In this document: positions 37,392 through 47,505 of the stretch, piece by piece | How positions within the stretch are numbered: the stretch's first letter is position 1 | Layout: every line of letters starts with the position of its first letter | Origin: Cellvibrio sp. pealriver | Lineage (GTDB): Bacteria > Pseudomonadota > Gammaproteobacteria > Pseudomonadales > Cellvibrionaceae | Assembly (NCBI RefSeq): GCF_001183545.1 | Contig: NZ_KQ236688.1 | Span: 1,641,149-1,705,148 of the forward strand | Direction of reading: 5' to 3' | Length of the DNA stretch: 64,000 bases | Made by a program: the position numbers and the translations under genes | Notes under the pieces: model-generated | Seen by the model: the letters and a program-made list of their open reading frames with translations, nothing else | Told to the model about the DNA's origin: nothing | Database searches by the model: none

Positions 37392-38780
37392 TTATTTGCG
37401 GAAACCCGGAGGTAACATACCGCCAGAAGGAACACCACCCGGCATCATACCGCCGAGACCACGCATCATTTTTTGCATTCCACCGCCTTTCATTTTACCC
37501 ATCATTTTTGCCATTTGTTTGTACTGTTTTAGCAAACGATTAAGATCCTGAATTTGCGTTCCAGACCCTGCTGTAATCCGACGCTTGCGTGAGCCACTTA
37601 AGTCATCGGGATTACGACGCTCGTCCGGAGTCATGGAGTTGATAATAGCTTCCATCGTCTTGAACTGCTTATTCATGTTTGCCGATTGCGCCATTTGCGC
37701 AACATTACCCAAACCTGGCAACTTATCGAGCATGGAGGTCAAGCCGCCCATGTTTTGCATTTGCTGTAGTTGATCACGCAAATCTTCAAGATCAAACTTT
37801 TGACCTTTGGTCACCTTTTTGATTAATTTTTCTGCTTTTTCTTTATCAACATTCCGTTCAACTTGCTCAATTAACGAGAGCACATCACCCATGCCGAGAA
37901 TGCGCGACGCGATACGATCCGGGTGAAAAGGTTCAAGCGCATCAACTTTCTCGCCCATCCCCAAAAACTTGATGGGCTTACCAGTAATGTGACGTACAGA
38001 CAAAGCCGCACCACCACGCGCATCGCCATCAGCCTTGGTCAAAATAACGCCAGTTAACGGTAATGCATCGTTGAATGCTTTGGCCGTATTTACTGCATCC
38101 TGACCAATCATCGCATCAATAACAAACAAAGTTTCGACAGGATTAATTGCCGCGTGAAGCTCTTTGATTTCACCCATCAACTCTTCATCAACATGCAAGC
38201 GACCCGCAGTATCGACAATCAGTACATCGAAGAATTGTTTCTTTGCGTGATCAATTGCACTGCGAGCAATATCCAGTGGCTTTTGTTCGGAAGTTGATGG
38301 AAAAAACTCCGCACCAACCTCACTGGCCAGCGTTTGTAACTGCTGTATCGCCGCTGGACGATAAACGTCCGCACTAACCACCAATACTTTTTTCTTTTCA
38401 CGTTCTTTCAGGAAACGAGCCAGTTTAGCGACCGATGTTGTTTTACCAGCACCCTGCAAGCCCGCCATCAACACAACAGCAGGGGGCTGCTGTGCCAAAT
38501 TAAGCGACTCATTCGCCTGCCCCATAGTCGCAACCAACTCGGCCTCAACAATCTTGATAAACTGCTGGCCGGGATTTAGCGCTTTGCTAATCTGCTGCCC
38601 CAAAGCACGGCTACGTACCTGATCAATGAAGGCTTTAACAACAGGCAGGGCTACATCCGCCTCCAACAAAGCCTTGCGTACGTCACGCAAAGCATCTTTG
38701 ATGTTGTCTTCGCTCAAGCGAGCTTTGCCTGTAATACTGCGCAGCGTATGGGATAAACGATCAGTTAAATTCTCAAACAT
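37392..38780 (-). CDS. ffh: Signal recognition particle protein Ffh
   Basis: The SRP54 GTPase that binds signal sequences with 4.5S RNA. N domain up to about residue 95, then the G domain with P-loop GLQGAGKTT (107-115), DTAGR and TKADGDARGG. The Met-rich M domain (about 325-462) ends in a Gly/Met-rich tail (GGGMQKMMRGLGGMMPGG). The frame starts four codons upstream at a TTG, but the ATG at 38780 has GAGAG six bases ahead and begins MFENLTDRLS. Divergent ypjD is the usual neighbour. Confidence 0.97.
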   Translation of the reverse strand: MFENLTDRLSHTLRSITGKARLSEDNIKDALRDVRKALLEADVALPVVKAFIDQVRSRALGQQISKALNPGQQFIKIVEAELVATMGQANESLNLAQQPPAVVLMAGLQGAGKTTSVAKLARFLKEREKKKVLVVSADVYRPAAIQQLQTLASEVGAEFFPSTSEQKPLDIARSAIDHAKKQFFDVLIVDTAGRLHVDEELMGEIKELHAAINPVETLFVIDAMIGQDAVNTAKAFNDALPLTGVILTKADGDARGGAALSVRHITGKPIKFLGMGEKVDALEPFHPDRIASRILGMGDVLSLIEQVERNVDKEKAEKLIKKVTKGQKFDLEDLRDQLQQMQNMGGLTSMLDKLPGLGNVAQMAQSANMNKQFKTMEAIINSMTPDERRNPDDLSGSRKRRITAGSGTQIQDLNRLLKQYKQMAKMMGKMKGGGMQKMMRGLGGMMPGGVPSGGMLPPGFRK

Positions 38781-39039
38781 AGCGTCTCTCAAAAAACGGA
38801 AAAATCGGTATCAATTAACTGGCCATATTGCAGAAAAATCCTCTTACAACATTAGCCTCGACAAGTTGCGGCGATTATACCTCCAAAGATAGGCAATTGC
38901 TGCTTTACCCACATGGGTTTGGGTTACCCGCGGCTTAATAAGTATGTTTCTCATCTACACTTCTCTTTAGAGGTACCTTATGACACACTTGGCACTCCGG
39001 TTTCGCCAATGCCAGCACCTTACGGATTAGCCTTACAGC

Positions 39040-39840
39040 ATGATAACCCTGAGCGCCAACCTGATAGCTATCTTCGTTTATACCTCTGCTGCCATCTATT
39101 TTGGCAGCCTGTTTATTCGCCAAAAACCTATTCATTCCGTGCAATTGTTGGGAGTTGCAGCATTTGGGCTTATCATTCATGGCGTAGGCGTATACGGCAT
39201 CAGCGTTAGTCACAGCGGGATTGCTTTCAGCTTATTTTCTGTTTCCTCACTCATATTTTTGGTTGTAAATGCGATTGTGCTTTTCAGTAGCCTGAAAAAA
39301 GCCCTGCACAATTTATTCTTATTATTATTTCCGTTATCAGCGTTGTCTGTCCTGGCCTCGATAACAGCAACCAATCCCGGATGGCAGCATTCGCTCAGCT
39401 ACAGTATTGCCGCACACGTGATTTTATCGATTCTCGCTTACAGCCTGCTTACCATTGCCAGTTTACAAGCACTCATATTGGCTTATCAAAACCACGCACT
39501 GAAACACAAAAATCGCATTGCAAACGCGCGCTTGCTGCCGCCACTACAGACAATGGAGTCACTACTCTTCGAGTTTTTATGGGTTGGAGAGATCCTACTA
39601 ACACTGGCAATACTGTCAGGTTTTTATTTCCTCGAAGACATGTTTGCGCAACATTTAGTGCATAAAACAGTATTTGCGTTAATTGCCTGGCTTATTTATG
39701 CCTTGTTACTGTGGGGGCGCTACCAAATGGGCTGGAGGGGAACCAAAGCAATTCGGTGGGCTCTAGCCGGTTTCATTTGTCTTATGCTTGCCTACTTTGG
39801 CAGCAAAATGGTTCTGGAAATTATTCTTAATAAGATTTGA
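39040..39840 (+). CDS. ypjD: CcsA/YpjD-type inner membrane protein
   Basis: A 266-residue integral membrane protein with about eight hydrophobic spans. The loops HGVGVYGISVSHSGIAFSLFS and HVILSILAYSLLTIASLQAL carry histidines typical of the CcsA/CycK-like cytochrome assembly fold. YpjD homologs sit next to ffh in many gammaproteobacteria, as here (divergent). Their role is uncertain, possibly haem or membrane-protein related. The start is the ATG at 39040. Confidence 0.88.
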   Translation: MITLSANLIAIFVYTSAAIYFGSLFIRQKPIHSVQLLGVAAFGLIIHGVGVYGISVSHSGIAFSLFSVSSLIFLVVNAIVLFSSLKKALHNLFLLLFPLSALSVLASITATNPGWQHSLSYSIAAHVILSILAYSLLTIASLQALILAYQNHALKHKNRIANARLLPPLQTMESLLFEFLWVGEILLTLAILSGFYFLEDMFAQHLVHKTVFALIAWLIYALLLWGRYQMGWRGTKAIRWALAGFICLMLAYFGSKMVLEIILNKI

Positions 39841-39856
39841 CTCTAAATTGTTCTTC

Positions 39857-40144
39857 TTATTTTTTTATTTCATCATCAATAGAGTCATCCGTCTGCGGTG
39901 ATGCGTCAGTGCGAGTGTTTACATCAATACCGTCATCACCACCGCTCCTTAGCTTACCTAACAACCAAGCAAAAACTGCAGCCACAATAATCAGGCAAAC
40001 CAGCAAGCTTAATAATACAAGCAAGTAACTGCCTAACTCTTTCCAGCTCATTCCCCAGCCATAAACAGCCAGCATTAAAAAACAAAAACTTGCCAGCAGA
40101 TTAATGCCTAGCCCTCTATGTCGAAATAACTTGTGAAGTCTCAT
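39857..40144 (-). CDS. Small membrane protein, two predicted spans
   Basis: A 95-residue protein: a basic N-terminus (MRLHKLFRHRG), hydrophobic segments LGINLLASFCFLMLAVYGW and LLVLLSLLVCLIIVAAVFAW, then a disordered acidic tail (GGDDGIDVNTRTDASPQ...). No family is recognised. It ends the minus-strand glnS-cysS run, 69 bases after the 66-residue membrane protein gene, and converges with ypjD. Confidence 0.55.
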   Translation of the reverse strand: MRLHKLFRHRGLGINLLASFCFLMLAVYGWGMSWKELGSYLLVLLSLLVCLIIVAAVFAWLLGKLRSGGDDGIDVNTRTDASPQTDDSIDDEIKK

Positions 40145-40213
40145 GAGATCAAAACCAATAATGAAGAAGGAAACTGCGCACCACTAAAAAACAGCAGTCA
40201 CAATAGATAACAC

Positions 40214-40414
40214 TCAACTCACCAAGACTTTCACTATGACATACGCTAGAACAAAACCAGATATGGCTATGATTTTAACCGCTATGCTCTTCTGGATTGG
40301 CGATAAAAACTGGAAGCGCGGATGCTTGGAAACCAGCAGCTGAACCAGTACATAGATGCACAAAAATCCACCCGCCCAGTGCAATGCATAGTCGTTAAAT
40401 AATTGCTCATTCAT
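40214..40414 (-). CDS. Small hydrophobic protein downstream of cysS
   Basis: A 66-residue protein with two hydrophobic segments (LHWAGGFLCIYVLVQLLVS and VKIIAISGFVLAYVIVKVLV), likely inner membrane. The start is the ATG at 40414; the TTG one codon earlier is less likely. It begins 12 bases after the cysS stop, so it is almost certainly co-transcribed with cysS. No family is recognised. Function is unknown. Confidence 0.55.
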   Translation of the reverse strand: MNEQLFNDYALHWAGGFLCIYVLVQLLVSKHPRFQFLSPIQKSIAVKIIAISGFVLAYVIVKVLVS

Positions 40415-40426
40415 CAAGATCGACCC

Positions 40427-41821
40427 TTATTCACGTCGCCATTGGGTAGTGCCATCTTTAGCATCTTCAATCACAATTTTATTCGCGGTTAATTGTTTGC
40501 GGATTTCATCGGCACGAGCATAATTTTTGTCTTTTTTAGCCTGAATACGTTCTGCGACCAAGGCATTAACTTCATCAGCAGAAATTTGATCGCCAGCACC
40601 TGATTGTAAAAACTCTGTAGGATCAAAACGAAAAATACCAAGAATTGAACCCAGTGCTTTTAATTCGCTCGCCAGCTGAGTCGCTTTTTCTGATCCTGCT
40701 TCGCAACTGTTTAGCTCGCGCACGAGATCATACATCGTTGCTAACGCGACACGAGTATTAAAGTCATCATTCATCGCATCTACAAACGCGGCATAATACT
40801 GACTACCTGAAATTGCCGATAATTCCGCTGCTGGAACAGCCACATACTCACGAAGTGCAGCATAGAAACGTTCAAGCCCCGCTCGCGCTTCAACCAAACT
40901 ATCTTCTGAGTAATTAATAGGGCTGCGATAGTGGCTGGTAATCAGAAAAAATCTGACCACTTCAGGATGGTACTTTGCTAGCACATCACGGATGGTAAAA
41001 AAATTACCTAACGACTTGGACATCTTTTCACCATCTACACGCAATGGAGCCACATGCATCCAGTAATTCACATAAGAGTGTCCGTTAGCTGCTTCACTCT
41101 GTGCAATTTCATTTTCATGGTGAGGGAATTGTAAGTCAGCACCGCCACCATGAATATCCAGCTGATCTCCACAGCATTTTTTCGCCATGGCAGAGCACTC
41201 AATATGCCAGCCTGGGCGACCTTCACCCCAAGGCGATGACCATGACGGTTCTCCCGGTTTAGCGGCCTTCCACAACACAAAATCACGAGGGTCTTCTTTG
41301 ATTTCGTCAACTTCGATACGCGCGCCCGCCAGGAGCTCATCGATATTTTTGTTGGATAATTTTCCATAACCATCAAAGCTGGTGACGCGATAGTAGACAT
41401 CACCATTTTTTGCAGCGTAGGCGTGGCCTTTTTGGATAAGGGTTTCGACAATTTCGATAATAGGACCAATAAACTCGGTAGCGCGCGGTTCTATACTAGG
41501 GGGCAATATTCCAAGCGCTCTTTCATCTTCATGCATAGCATCGATAAAACGCTTGGTCAGAGCGTCAAATTTTTCACCGAGCTCATTGGCGCGGCGAATA
41601 ATTTTATCGTCAATATCGGTAATGTTATGTACAAAGTTCAAGTCCCAACCCTGGCTGCGTAAAAAACGCGCCATAACATCGAAAGCAATCGAAGTACGGG
41701 CATGACCAATATGGCAGTAGTCATAAACCGTAATACCGCAGACATACATAGAAATTTTACCGGGATGAATCGGTTTAAAAATTTCTTTTTGACGTGTAAG
41801 GGTGTTGTATATCTGTAGCAT
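40427..41821 (-). CDS. cysS: Cysteinyl-tRNA synthetase
   Basis: Charges tRNA-Cys. The 464-residue class I enzyme has zinc ligand Cys28 (YVCGITVYD), HIGH at 37-40, the zinc-site His/Cys in GWHIECSAMA and FPHHENE, and KMSKSLGNF. The C-terminal DALR-type anticodon region ends in ARADEIRKQL and VIEDAKDGTTQWRR. Length is normal. It starts one base after the glnS stop, so the two synthetases form an operon. Confidence 0.97.
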   Translation of the reverse strand: MLQIYNTLTRQKEIFKPIHPGKISMYVCGITVYDYCHIGHARTSIAFDVMARFLRSQGWDLNFVHNITDIDDKIIRRANELGEKFDALTKRFIDAMHEDERALGILPPSIEPRATEFIGPIIEIVETLIQKGHAYAAKNGDVYYRVTSFDGYGKLSNKNIDELLAGARIEVDEIKEDPRDFVLWKAAKPGEPSWSSPWGEGRPGWHIECSAMAKKCCGDQLDIHGGGADLQFPHHENEIAQSEAANGHSYVNYWMHVAPLRVDGEKMSKSLGNFFTIRDVLAKYHPEVVRFFLITSHYRSPINYSEDSLVEARAGLERFYAALREYVAVPAAELSAISGSQYYAAFVDAMNDDFNTRVALATMYDLVRELNSCEAGSEKATQLASELKALGSILGIFRFDPTEFLQSGAGDQISADEVNALVAERIQAKKDKNYARADEIRKQLTANKIVIEDAKDGTTQWRRE

Positions 41822-41822
41822 A

Positions 41823-43535
41823 TTATTCCTGCTCTTCTTTGCCGAAGCTGTCTTTCAAACTGATCGTGCGATTAAATACCAGTTTATCTGCGGTGCTGTA
41901 TTTACTGTCCAAACAGAAATAGCCCTGACGCTCAAACTGGAAGCTATTGCCTACAGCAGCTTTACTCAAACTAATTTCCGCCTTGCAGCCTTGCAGGATT
42001 TCCAAATTGTTTGGATTCATTGCATCCAAAAAGTTTTTACCACCTGCATCAGGTGCCTCATCATTAAACAGACGATCGTACAAACGTACTTCACAATCCA
42101 GATGTTGCACTGCAGAAACCCAATGGATAACACCTTTAGGTTTCACGCCATCTTCTGGATCCTTACCCAAGGTTCCCTCAATAATGCGCGCGCGAATTTC
42201 GATAATATTTCCTGTCGAATCTTTAATTGCTTCATCGGCCTCAATGACATAGGCACCACGCAAACGAACACGCTTACCTAATACCAAACGTTTATATTTT
42301 TTATTAGCTTCTTCGCGGAAATCTTCTTGCTCAATATAAACAGTTTGACTAAATGGGATAGTACGATCGCCAAGATCATCGCGATTCGGGTGATTGTGAA
42401 CCGTAAGAATTTCAACTTTATCCGTTGGATAATTAGTCAAGGTTACTTTCAAGGGACGCAATACGCACATTGCCCGCGGTGCGTTTTTATCCAAGTCATC
42501 GCGAACACAAAACTCCAGCATACCTACATCAACTACGCCGTCCGAACGAGTCACACCAATACGTTCGCAGAAGTTGCGTAGTGATGCAGGAGTAAATCCT
42601 CGGCGACGCATGCCAGAAATCGTCGGCATACGCGGGTCATTCCAACCGTCCACATGGCCTTCATCAACCAGCTGTTTCAATTTGCGCTTGCTGGTCACCG
42701 CATAATTTATATTCAAACGCGCAAACTCATATTGGCGTGGCACTGCAGGTACAGGCAAATGTTGAATGAACCAGTCATAAAGTGGTTTATGATCTTCAAA
42801 TTCCAAGGTACAAATAGAATGTGTAATTCCTTCAATCGCATCACTTTGTCCATGAGCAAAATCATACGAAGGATAGATACACCATTTGTCGCCCGTTTGA
42901 TGATGATGTGCTTTTTTAATGCGGTAAATAATGGGATCGCGCAAATTAATATTGGGCGACGACATATCGATTTTTGCGCGTAACGAACAAGCACCTTCTT
43001 CGAACTCACCTGCTCGCATTTTTTCAAATAACGCAAGATTTTCGTCAACAGATCGATCGCGATAAGGACTGTTTTTTCCAGCCTCAACTAACGTACCGCG
43101 ATATTCGCGCATTTGCTCAGCACTCAAATCACACACAAATGCCAGACCATTTTTGATCAAGTGAATTGCCCATTCGTACAACTGATCGAAATAATCCGAC
43201 GTGTACTTCACTTTTCCATCCCATGCAAAACCGAGCCACTTTACGTCTTCCATAATGGAGTTGACGAATTCTTCGTTTTCTTTTTCGGGGTTGGTATCAT
43301 CAAAGCGCAAGTTACATGCACCACCAAACTCCTCTGCCATACCAAAGTTCAAGCAGATAGATTTGGCGTGACCAATATGCAAATAACCATTTGGCTCCGG
43401 AGGAAAGCGGGTCACAATTTTATTGTGAAGCCCCTGCTCCAGATCTTTGCGGATAATTTGTTGGATAAAATGCAAAGGTTTGACTTTTGCGTCAGCGGTA
43501 TCGTTGTTTGCAATCGAAGAATGATTGTCGCTCAT
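41823..43535 (-). CDS. glnS: Glutaminyl-tRNA synthetase
   Basis: Charges tRNA-Gln. The 570-residue class I enzyme has [17 protein letters not shown] with HIGH at 53-56, DDTNPEKE, the second signature VTSKRKL, and two C-terminal beta-barrel anticodon-binding domains. In E. coli the second signature reads VMSKRKL; the Met-to-Thr change still keeps the KMSKS-like SKRKL. The presence of a discriminating GlnRS means tRNA-Gln is charged directly. It precedes cysS by one base. Confidence 0.97.
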   Translation of the reverse strand: MSDNHSSIANNDTADAKVKPLHFIQQIIRKDLEQGLHNKIVTRFPPEPNGYLHIGHAKSICLNFGMAEEFGGACNLRFDDTNPEKENEEFVNSIMEDVKWLGFAWDGKVKYTSDYFDQLYEWAIHLIKNGLAFVCDLSAEQMREYRGTLVEAGKNSPYRDRSVDENLALFEKMRAGEFEEGACSLRAKIDMSSPNINLRDPIIYRIKKAHHHQTGDKWCIYPSYDFAHGQSDAIEGITHSICTLEFEDHKPLYDWFIQHLPVPAVPRQYEFARLNINYAVTSKRKLKQLVDEGHVDGWNDPRMPTISGMRRRGFTPASLRNFCERIGVTRSDGVVDVGMLEFCVRDDLDKNAPRAMCVLRPLKVTLTNYPTDKVEILTVHNHPNRDDLGDRTIPFSQTVYIEQEDFREEANKKYKRLVLGKRVRLRGAYVIEADEAIKDSTGNIIEIRARIIEGTLGKDPEDGVKPKGVIHWVSAVQHLDCEVRLYDRLFNDEAPDAGGKNFLDAMNPNNLEILQGCKAEISLSKAAVGNSFQFERQGYFCLDSKYSTADKLVFNRTISLKDSFGKEEQE

Positions 43536-43698
43536 GAGATAACAAATCCATAGGATGATTCGTGATTTGAACGCGACCTCGCCACTATCGAACGAAATCG
43601 CAAAAATTGGGGTTATTCTACTGATTTGACCGCTTTTTTCATACCTTGCTATTCACTTTGAATATCGTCTGCAATGCACAAAAAAGACTAAAAAACAC

Positions 43699-44763
43699 TC
43701 AGTTTTTGGTGGGCGGAGGTGGTGCAGCACGATAATCACTACGACGGTTCAACTGATATCGCCTGACCGCCTGATTATGCTCATCCAAAGTCTCCGAAAA
43801 TTCACTAGTTCCATCACCTTTAGCAACAAAGTAGAGCTCCCTCCCTGATGCTGGATTCAGCGCTGCGCGAATAGAAGCTGCACTGGGCAATGAGATTGGA
43901 GTAGGAGGTAAACCTTCAATAACATAGGTATTGTATGGCGTTGGCTCCTCAAGATTTTTACGTGTAATCCGACCAAGATAGTTCGCGCCCATCCCGTAAA
44001 TCACGGTAGGATCAGTTTGCAATTTCATTCCCTGCTGCAACCGCCGGACAAACACACCCGCTATCTTATCTCGCTCGCTGTGATGCCCTGTTTCACGCTC
44101 AATAATGGAAGCCATAATCAAGGCCTCATACGGGGTTTTATAAGGTAAGTCAGGTGCTTTTTTACTCCACTCATCATCAAGCAATAATTTCATTTTCTGA
44201 TAAGCATTGCGAATAATATCCACGTCGGGAGTATTGCGACTGAAACGATAGGTATCCGGAAAAATCCAACCCTCCAAATTGTCAACCGGTAAACCTAACA
44301 GTGCCAATTGTTGCTCGGGTGTTTTGCCTGCCAAGGTATGCTGGATATGTTGCTCGTTTGCTAAAGCGGTGAAAGCTTGTTTAACCGTCCAACCCTCCAC
44401 TATCGTAACCTGATATAAAATCACATCACCTTTTACTAACTTCTCCAGCATGGTTTTTGGAGTTGTTCCAAAAGGGAAAAAATACTCTCCGGCATGTATT
44501 TTATTGGTCTCACTAAACCGCGCATACAACCTCAATAAACGCGGATGATCCAAGGCACCTTTTAGTCGCATATCATGAGCAAGATGCCCCAGCGACTGAC
44601 CAGGCTTTAACTCATAGGAATATCCGTCATCAGGAATAGGTAAAGGTGATACCAGCCAATTCTGAAAATAAAACCATGCCCCCACAACACTTAACATGGC
44701 AATCAATACTAGAGCACACAATAAACTTAATAGTTTTGTCGTCAGCGATAATTTTTTTGTCAT
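43699..44763 (-). CDS. mltG: Endolytic murein transglycosylase MltG
   Basis: An inner-membrane enzyme that cuts nascent glycan strands and ends their elongation. A TM segment (residues 10-33) precedes a LysM-like region (ELKPGQSLGHLAHDM), then the YceG catalytic domain with Glu222 in MASIIERETG and the loop TDPTVIYGMG. The 354-residue length from the ATG at 44763 is normal; a longer open frame overlaps pabC and is not used. It starts 14 bases after pabC, a conserved pairing that usually continues to tmk, which is absent here. Confidence 0.93.
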   Translation of the reverse strand: MTKKLSLTTKLLSLLCALVLIAMLSVVGAWFYFQNWLVSPLPIPDDGYSYELKPGQSLGHLAHDMRLKGALDHPRLLRLYARFSETNKIHAGEYFFPFGTTPKTMLEKLVKGDVILYQVTIVEGWTVKQAFTALANEQHIQHTLAGKTPEQQLALLGLPVDNLEGWIFPDTYRFSRNTPDVDIIRNAYQKMKLLLDDEWSKKAPDLPYKTPYEALIMASIIERETGHHSERDKIAGVFVRRLQQGMKLQTDPTVIYGMGANYLGRITRKNLEEPTPYNTYVIEGLPPTPISLPSAASIRAALNPASGRELYFVAKGDGTSEFSETLDEHNQAVRRYQLNRRSDYRAAPPPPTKN

Positions 44764-44777
44764 AAGGTACGTGCTTA

Positions 44778-45653
44778 TCATTCTTCCAAGAGGGAGAGAA
44801 GATTCTTTTGTAGTTTTTGTGTGATTTGATACTGCCGATAATAAGAGTCTGTTAATTCTGGCAACGCTTGAAAACCAAAAAATATATGGTTTATCGGCCA
44901 AATTCCAAAGACACTATTGCAGAGAAAAATCTCATCCGCTTCCGCCAAAAACTCCAACTTCATTTCAATAATGTGTGTAACCAAACCCGTAGCAGGTGCA
45001 ATCTTTTCAAGAATGAAGCGACGCATAATGCCCGCAACCCCAGCCATGGAGAGATCAGATGTATAGAGTTGCCCATTTTTTACAACAAATATGTTGCTTA
45101 CCGTCGCCTCGATTACTCGCCCTTTTTCATCTAACAAGATCCCTTCAGCAAACTCATCAAGCCATTCCGAGCGCGCCAAAATATGTTCGAGTCGATTGAG
45201 ATGCTTCATTCCCGCAAGGATCGGATTGCAAGACAAGCGTAGGTCACAGACACGAACACTTACACCATTAATAAATGGTGGTGACTGAAGCCCAACCCCA
45301 GGAAAAATCCCAATGCAATAAGTCGGTTCCGGACACTCAGGCAAACGATAGCCACGACCACCAATACCCCGAGTTAGAGTTATTTTTACAATCGCATCTG
45401 TGACAGCATGAGAATCGACATTATTAATCAACTCATCGCGATACTGAATAAGCCGTTGTTTATCCAACGGGATTTTCAAACACTTGGCGCTTTGCTCCAG
45501 ACGCTCCCAATGGTAATCCCAAAGAGGCACTTTCCCTTGATGCATTCGACAAGTTTCGAAAATCCCATCGCCATAAGCAAAACCCCGATCAAGCGGTGAT
45601 ATTGCCGCATCGAGCACACCATTTACACTGATCAAAGGTAGATTACTTGACAT
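44778..45653 (-). CDS. pabC: Aminodeoxychorismate lyase PabC
   Basis: A fold-type IV PLP enzyme (291 residues) that forms 4-aminobenzoate from 4-amino-4-deoxychorismate in folate synthesis. Marks are LDRGFAYGDGIFETCRM, the PLP lysine in MKHLNRLEHILARSEW, and EATVSNIFVVKNG. Its place between fabF and mltG is the classical location. It follows a strong terminator behind fabF, so it probably has its own promoter. FolE and FolD are also encoded in the window. Confidence 0.93.
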   Translation of the reverse strand: MSSNLPLISVNGVLDAAISPLDRGFAYGDGIFETCRMHQGKVPLWDYHWERLEQSAKCLKIPLDKQRLIQYRDELINNVDSHAVTDAIVKITLTRGIGGRGYRLPECPEPTYCIGIFPGVGLQSPPFINGVSVRVCDLRLSCNPILAGMKHLNRLEHILARSEWLDEFAEGILLDEKGRVIEATVSNIFVVKNGQLYTSDLSMAGVAGIMRRFILEKIAPATGLVTHIIEMKLEFLAEADEIFLCNSVFGIWPINHIFFGFQALPELTDSYYRQYQITQKLQKNLLSLLEE

Positions 45654-45667
45654 AATCGAAGCCTATA

Positions 45668-45697
45668 TAAAAACGCCGGGCTGTCTCCAACCCGGCG
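45668..45697 (-). terminator. Terminator after fabF, before pabC
   Basis: On the minus strand CGCCGGGTTG and CAGCCCGGCG form a 10-bp stem (one G-U pair) with loop GAGA, then a T run. It lies 28 bases after the fabF stop. A+T-rich runs on both sides make it near symmetric. Confidence 0.88.
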
Positions 45698-45725
45698 CTA
45701 TTTTTTAACGTAAAAACTGCAATTA

Positions 45726-46964
45726 TTACAGTTTACGGAAAATCAGCGAGCCGTTAGTCCCACCGAAACCAAACGAATTGGACAATACTGCTTCGATTTT
45801 ACGCTCTTGCGCAGTATGAGGCACAAGGTTGATGTCACAGCCGTCTTCCGGGTTATCGAGGTTAATCGTCGGCGGAGCAACCTGATCACGAATCGCCAAA
45901 ATACTGAAAATCGCCTCAACAGCACCTGCCGCTCCCAACAAATGCCCAATCATTGACTTCGTTGAGCTCACTGCCACCTGCCCAACTGCTGCGCCCATAA
46001 CCGATTTCACCGCCTGACATTCAGCTTTATCACCTGCTGGCGTGGAAGTGCCGTGAGCATTGATATAATTGATCAATTCAAGCGGAATATTTGCATCTAA
46101 AATCGCATTGCGCATTGATGCAGCAGCGCCTGAGCCATCTTCCGGTGGTGAAGTCATATGGTATGCATCTCCACTCATACCAAAACCAACCAACTCGGCA
46201 TATATTTTGGCTCCACGCTTCTTGGCGTGCTCATATTCTTCAAGAACTAAAACACCTGCACCATCACCTAAAACAAAGCCATCGCGATCTTTGTCCCACG
46301 GGCGACTTGCCGCTTGAGGATTATCGTTACGGGTAGACAGAGCTCTTGCGGCAGCAAAACCACCCAACCCGAGGGGTGTTGTAGCCATCTCCGCACCACC
46401 GGCAATCATGACATCAGCATCACCATACTGGATCATACGGGCAGCAAAGCCAATACTGTGCGTACCCGTCGTACAGGCTGTTGTTATCGCCACATTCGGA
46501 CCACGCAGGCCATACATGATCGACAAATTGCCTGAGATCATATTGATAATTGCGCTAGGAACAAAAAATGGAGAAATGCGCCGTGGCCCTTTATTTTCCA
46601 AAGTTGAAGAGCCTTCTTCAATTGTACCTATACCACCGATACCAGAACCGATTGAAACACCTATTCGACCTGCATTCTCTTCCGTGATATCCAATCCTGC
46701 ATCGCGGATCGCCTGAATTCCTGCCACCATGCCGTATTGGATGAATAAATCCATTTTGCGCGCTTCTTTGCTGGGGAAATAATCATCCACCACCAGATTT
46801 TTGACAGATGCACTAAATTGCGTGGTAAATGCGGAGGCATCGAAGTGCGAAATAGTCGCTACGCCACTTTTACCATTAACAATGCCATGCCAAGTATCAG
46901 CGACGGTATTACCCAGGGAACTGATCATACCCAGACCAGTAACAACAACTCTTTTACGTGACAC
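45726..46964 (-). CDS. fabF: 3-oxoacyl-ACP synthase II FabF
   Basis: Elongates acyl-ACP with malonyl-ACP. The 412-residue condensing enzyme has Cys164 in [12 protein letters not shown], His residues in [12 protein letters not shown] and [12 protein letters not shown], and the closing [11 protein letters not shown]. The open frame continues to 47015, but the homology starts at a GTG at 46964 ([12 protein letters not shown]); AGGAG lies ten bases upstream. It follows acpP with a terminator between. Confidence 0.95.
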   Translation of the reverse strand: MSRKRVVVTGLGMISSLGNTVADTWHGIVNGKSGVATISHFDASAFTTQFSASVKNLVVDDYFPSKEARKMDLFIQYGMVAGIQAIRDAGLDITEENAGRIGVSIGSGIGGIGTIEEGSSTLENKGPRRISPFFVPSAIINMISGNLSIMYGLRGPNVAITTACTTGTHSIGFAARMIQYGDADVMIAGGAEMATTPLGLGGFAAARALSTRNDNPQAASRPWDKDRDGFVLGDGAGVLVLEEYEHAKKRGAKIYAELVGFGMSGDAYHMTSPPEDGSGAAASMRNAILDANIPLELINYINAHGTSTPAGDKAECQAVKSVMGAAVGQVAVSSTKSMIGHLLGAAGAVEAIFSILAIRDQVAPPTINLDNPEDGCDINLVPHTAQERKIEAVLSNSFGFGGTNGSLIFRKL

Positions 46965-46993
46965 GTTTGATGTTCTCCTGCGAAGCACAAAAG

Positions 46994-47028
46994 AAAAAGC
47001 CGTACTATTTTGCAATAATACGGCTTTT
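46994..47028 (-). terminator. Intrinsic terminator between acpP and fabF
   Basis: On the minus strand a 15-bp stem (AAAAGCCGTATTATT / AATAGTACGGCTTTT, one G-U pair) with a GCAA tetraloop and a T-rich tail TTTTTCTTTT. It would stop most transcripts after acpP. Confidence 0.9.
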
Positions 47029-47074
47029 CAGAAACTGAAATCAGCTAATAATCAAATTACGCCAAACTGGCAAC

Positions 47075-47311
47075 TTATGCCAAGTTGGCATTGATGTAAT
47101 CGATAGCCAATTGCACGGTAGTGATTTTCTCGGCTTCTTCATCCGGAATTTCAGTTTCGAATTCTTCTTCGAGAGCCATTACTAACTCTACGGTATCCAA
47201 AGAATCAGCGCCCAGATCTTCGACGAAAGAAGCTTCGTTTTTAACTTCTTCTTCTTTCACACCCAGTTGCTCAGCAACGATCTTTTTTACGCGTTCTTCA
47301 ATGCTACTCAT
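47075..47311 (-). CDS. acpP: Acyl carrier protein
   Basis: A 78-residue acidic four-helix protein with the phosphopantetheine attachment site Ser37 in [10 protein letters not shown]. It carries growing acyl chains for FabD, FabG and FabF encoded around it. The 194-base gap from fabG and the terminator behind allow high, separate expression, as is usual for acpP. AGGAG lies nine bases before the ATG. Confidence 0.98.
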   Translation of the reverse strand: MSSIEERVKKIVAEQLGVKEEEVKNEASFVEDLGADSLDTVELVMALEEEFETEIPDEEAEKITTVQLAIDYINANLA

Positions 47312-47407
47312 GATGTTATGTAACTCCTAGTGGTTATATGTTCGAAACACCAAACAGCTTAAGCACAAATATCACCAAGCTGAGCATTCCGGTCAAAATC
47401 GACGCGC

Positions 47408-47436
47408 ATTTTACATCGATTTTCTGGTTGTTGTAA
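47408..47436 (-). promoter_or_regulatory. Probable acpP promoter
   Basis: On the minus strand TTACAA (47436-47431), 17-base spacer, TAAAAT (47413-47408), then a GCGCG run. It lies in the 194-base fabG-acpP gap, about 97 bases before the acpP ATG. A separate acpP promoter is expected from other bacteria. Confidence 0.45.
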
Positions 47437-47505
47437 TGCCAAGAGGCAAAAAACTTTAACTTTTAGAAAATAACCCATTAAAAACAATAAGTTATCCTCA
47501 AAAAA

